From Dehalococcoidia bacterium (GTDB lineage: Bacteria > Chloroflexota > Dehalococcoidia > Lucifugimonadales > SHYF01), in the NCBI GenBank assembly GCA_009692985.1, contig SHYF01000104.1, forward strand, positions 1-6,330: a stretch of 6,330 bases of DNA, written 5' to 3'. The notes under the pieces are model-generated. The model was given only the letters and a program-made list of their open reading frames with translations, ran no database searches and was not told the origin of the DNA. Below, in pieces: positions 6,080 through 6,330 of the stretch. Numbering within the stretch: the stretch's first letter is position 1; the number at the start of each line of letters is the position of its first letter. A program made the position numbers and the translations under genes.

Positions 6080-6330
6080 TCAGGACGCTAGCCGTTCTTT
6101 CACCAGGGCCTCTTCATCCGCCTTGGTGTGCACACGTCCTTCCAGCCGGGCGTCGCGAAGCTCTTCCAGCAGCTTGCCTAGCTGCGGGCCTGACGGCACT
6201 CCCAGACCAGTCAGGTCGTGGCCGTTGAGTCTGGGACGTATGTGTCGCCACTCCTGGACGTACCGCTGAGTGTTGCGCCGTGCCCCTTCGCTTTCGGCAA
6301 GCGCGCCAGCCACCTCGACCGCCTCCAGAC
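6080..6330 (-). CDS. cca: C-terminus of CCA-adding enzyme / poly(A) polymerase family protein (5' end outside window)
   Basis: The minus-strand frame is open from the right edge to a TGA at 6082-6080, giving 82 visible residues plus a partial codon. The GTG at 6313 is internal, because the frame continues upstream as LEAVEV without a stop. The sequence HIRPRLNGHDLTGLGVPSGPQ and the following KLLEELRDARLEGRV, ending in an acidic KADEEALVKERL tail, match the helical C-terminal domain of bacterial tRNA nucleotidyltransferases. Those enzymes add or repair the 3'-CCA of tRNA without a template; this domain grips the tRNA body. The nucleotidyltransferase head with its GxD catalytic motif is outside the window, so CCA-adding, A-adding only and poly(A) polymerase cannot be told apart. 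The gene converges on ogg with about 207 bases between stop codons. Confidence 0.8.
   Translation of the reverse strand, partial: LEAVEVAGALAESEGARRNTQRYVQEWRHIRPRLNGHDLTGLGVPSGPQLGKLLEELRDARLEGRVHTKADEEALVKERLAS

Noticed and set aside
6080..6313. A complete 77-residue small protein beginning at GTG 6313 on the minus strand
   Set aside because: The frame remains open to the window edge and the sequence is clearly the C-terminal domain of a longer enzyme.

Overview
The window reads as an ordinary chromosomal stretch of a GC-rich bacterium (roughly 60% G+C by eye). It holds five protein genes: three complete and one cut off at each end. A Chloroflexota-like (for example Dehalococcoidia-type) host is my best guess. 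That rests on the intergenic repeat style (G-run hairpins and 'GACAAGCTCACCACGAA' / 'GAGCGTAGCGAAGG' type palindromes, which I recall from such genomes) and on the flavour of the proteins. It is inference, not proof.

Layout, left to right. Bases 1-764 (+) are the C-terminal three quarters of an isocitrate lyase/PEP mutase superfamily enzyme resembling oxaloacetate decarboxylase. A 224-base gap follows, with a 12-base palindrome and a good sigma70-like promoter (TTGACC, 18 bases, TACAAT). It leads to a PHP-domain metal-dependent phosphoesterase (989-1687, +). The next gap (1688-1904) carries a dispersed-type imperfect palindrome and a small hairpin just upstream of the ribosome binding site of a 939-residue DinG-type helicase with an N-terminal DEDDh exonuclease domain (1905-4724, +). 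After 230 bases packed with hairpins comes an OGG1-type 8-oxoguanine DNA glycosylase/lyase (4955-5872, +). A further hairpin-rich gap separates it from a convergent gene (6080-6330, -), the C-terminus of a CCA-adding enzyme/poly(A) polymerase family protein.

The two middle genes, dinG-like and ogg, both act in DNA maintenance and are co-directional, but the gap between them is too long and structured to assume one operon. The ICL-like, PHP and cca-like genes show no clear functional link to them.

I find no RNA gene, CRISPR array, transposase or phage gene, and no obviously new multi-gene system. The most interesting material is non-coding. Three copies of a degenerate composite hairpin element lie within 1.3 kb, on both sides of ogg, and one of them appears to supply the ribosome binding site and start codon of ogg. 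On the protein side, the DinG-like protein has only three of the four cysteines expected for an XPD-type iron-sulfur cluster although its nuclease and helicase motifs look intact.
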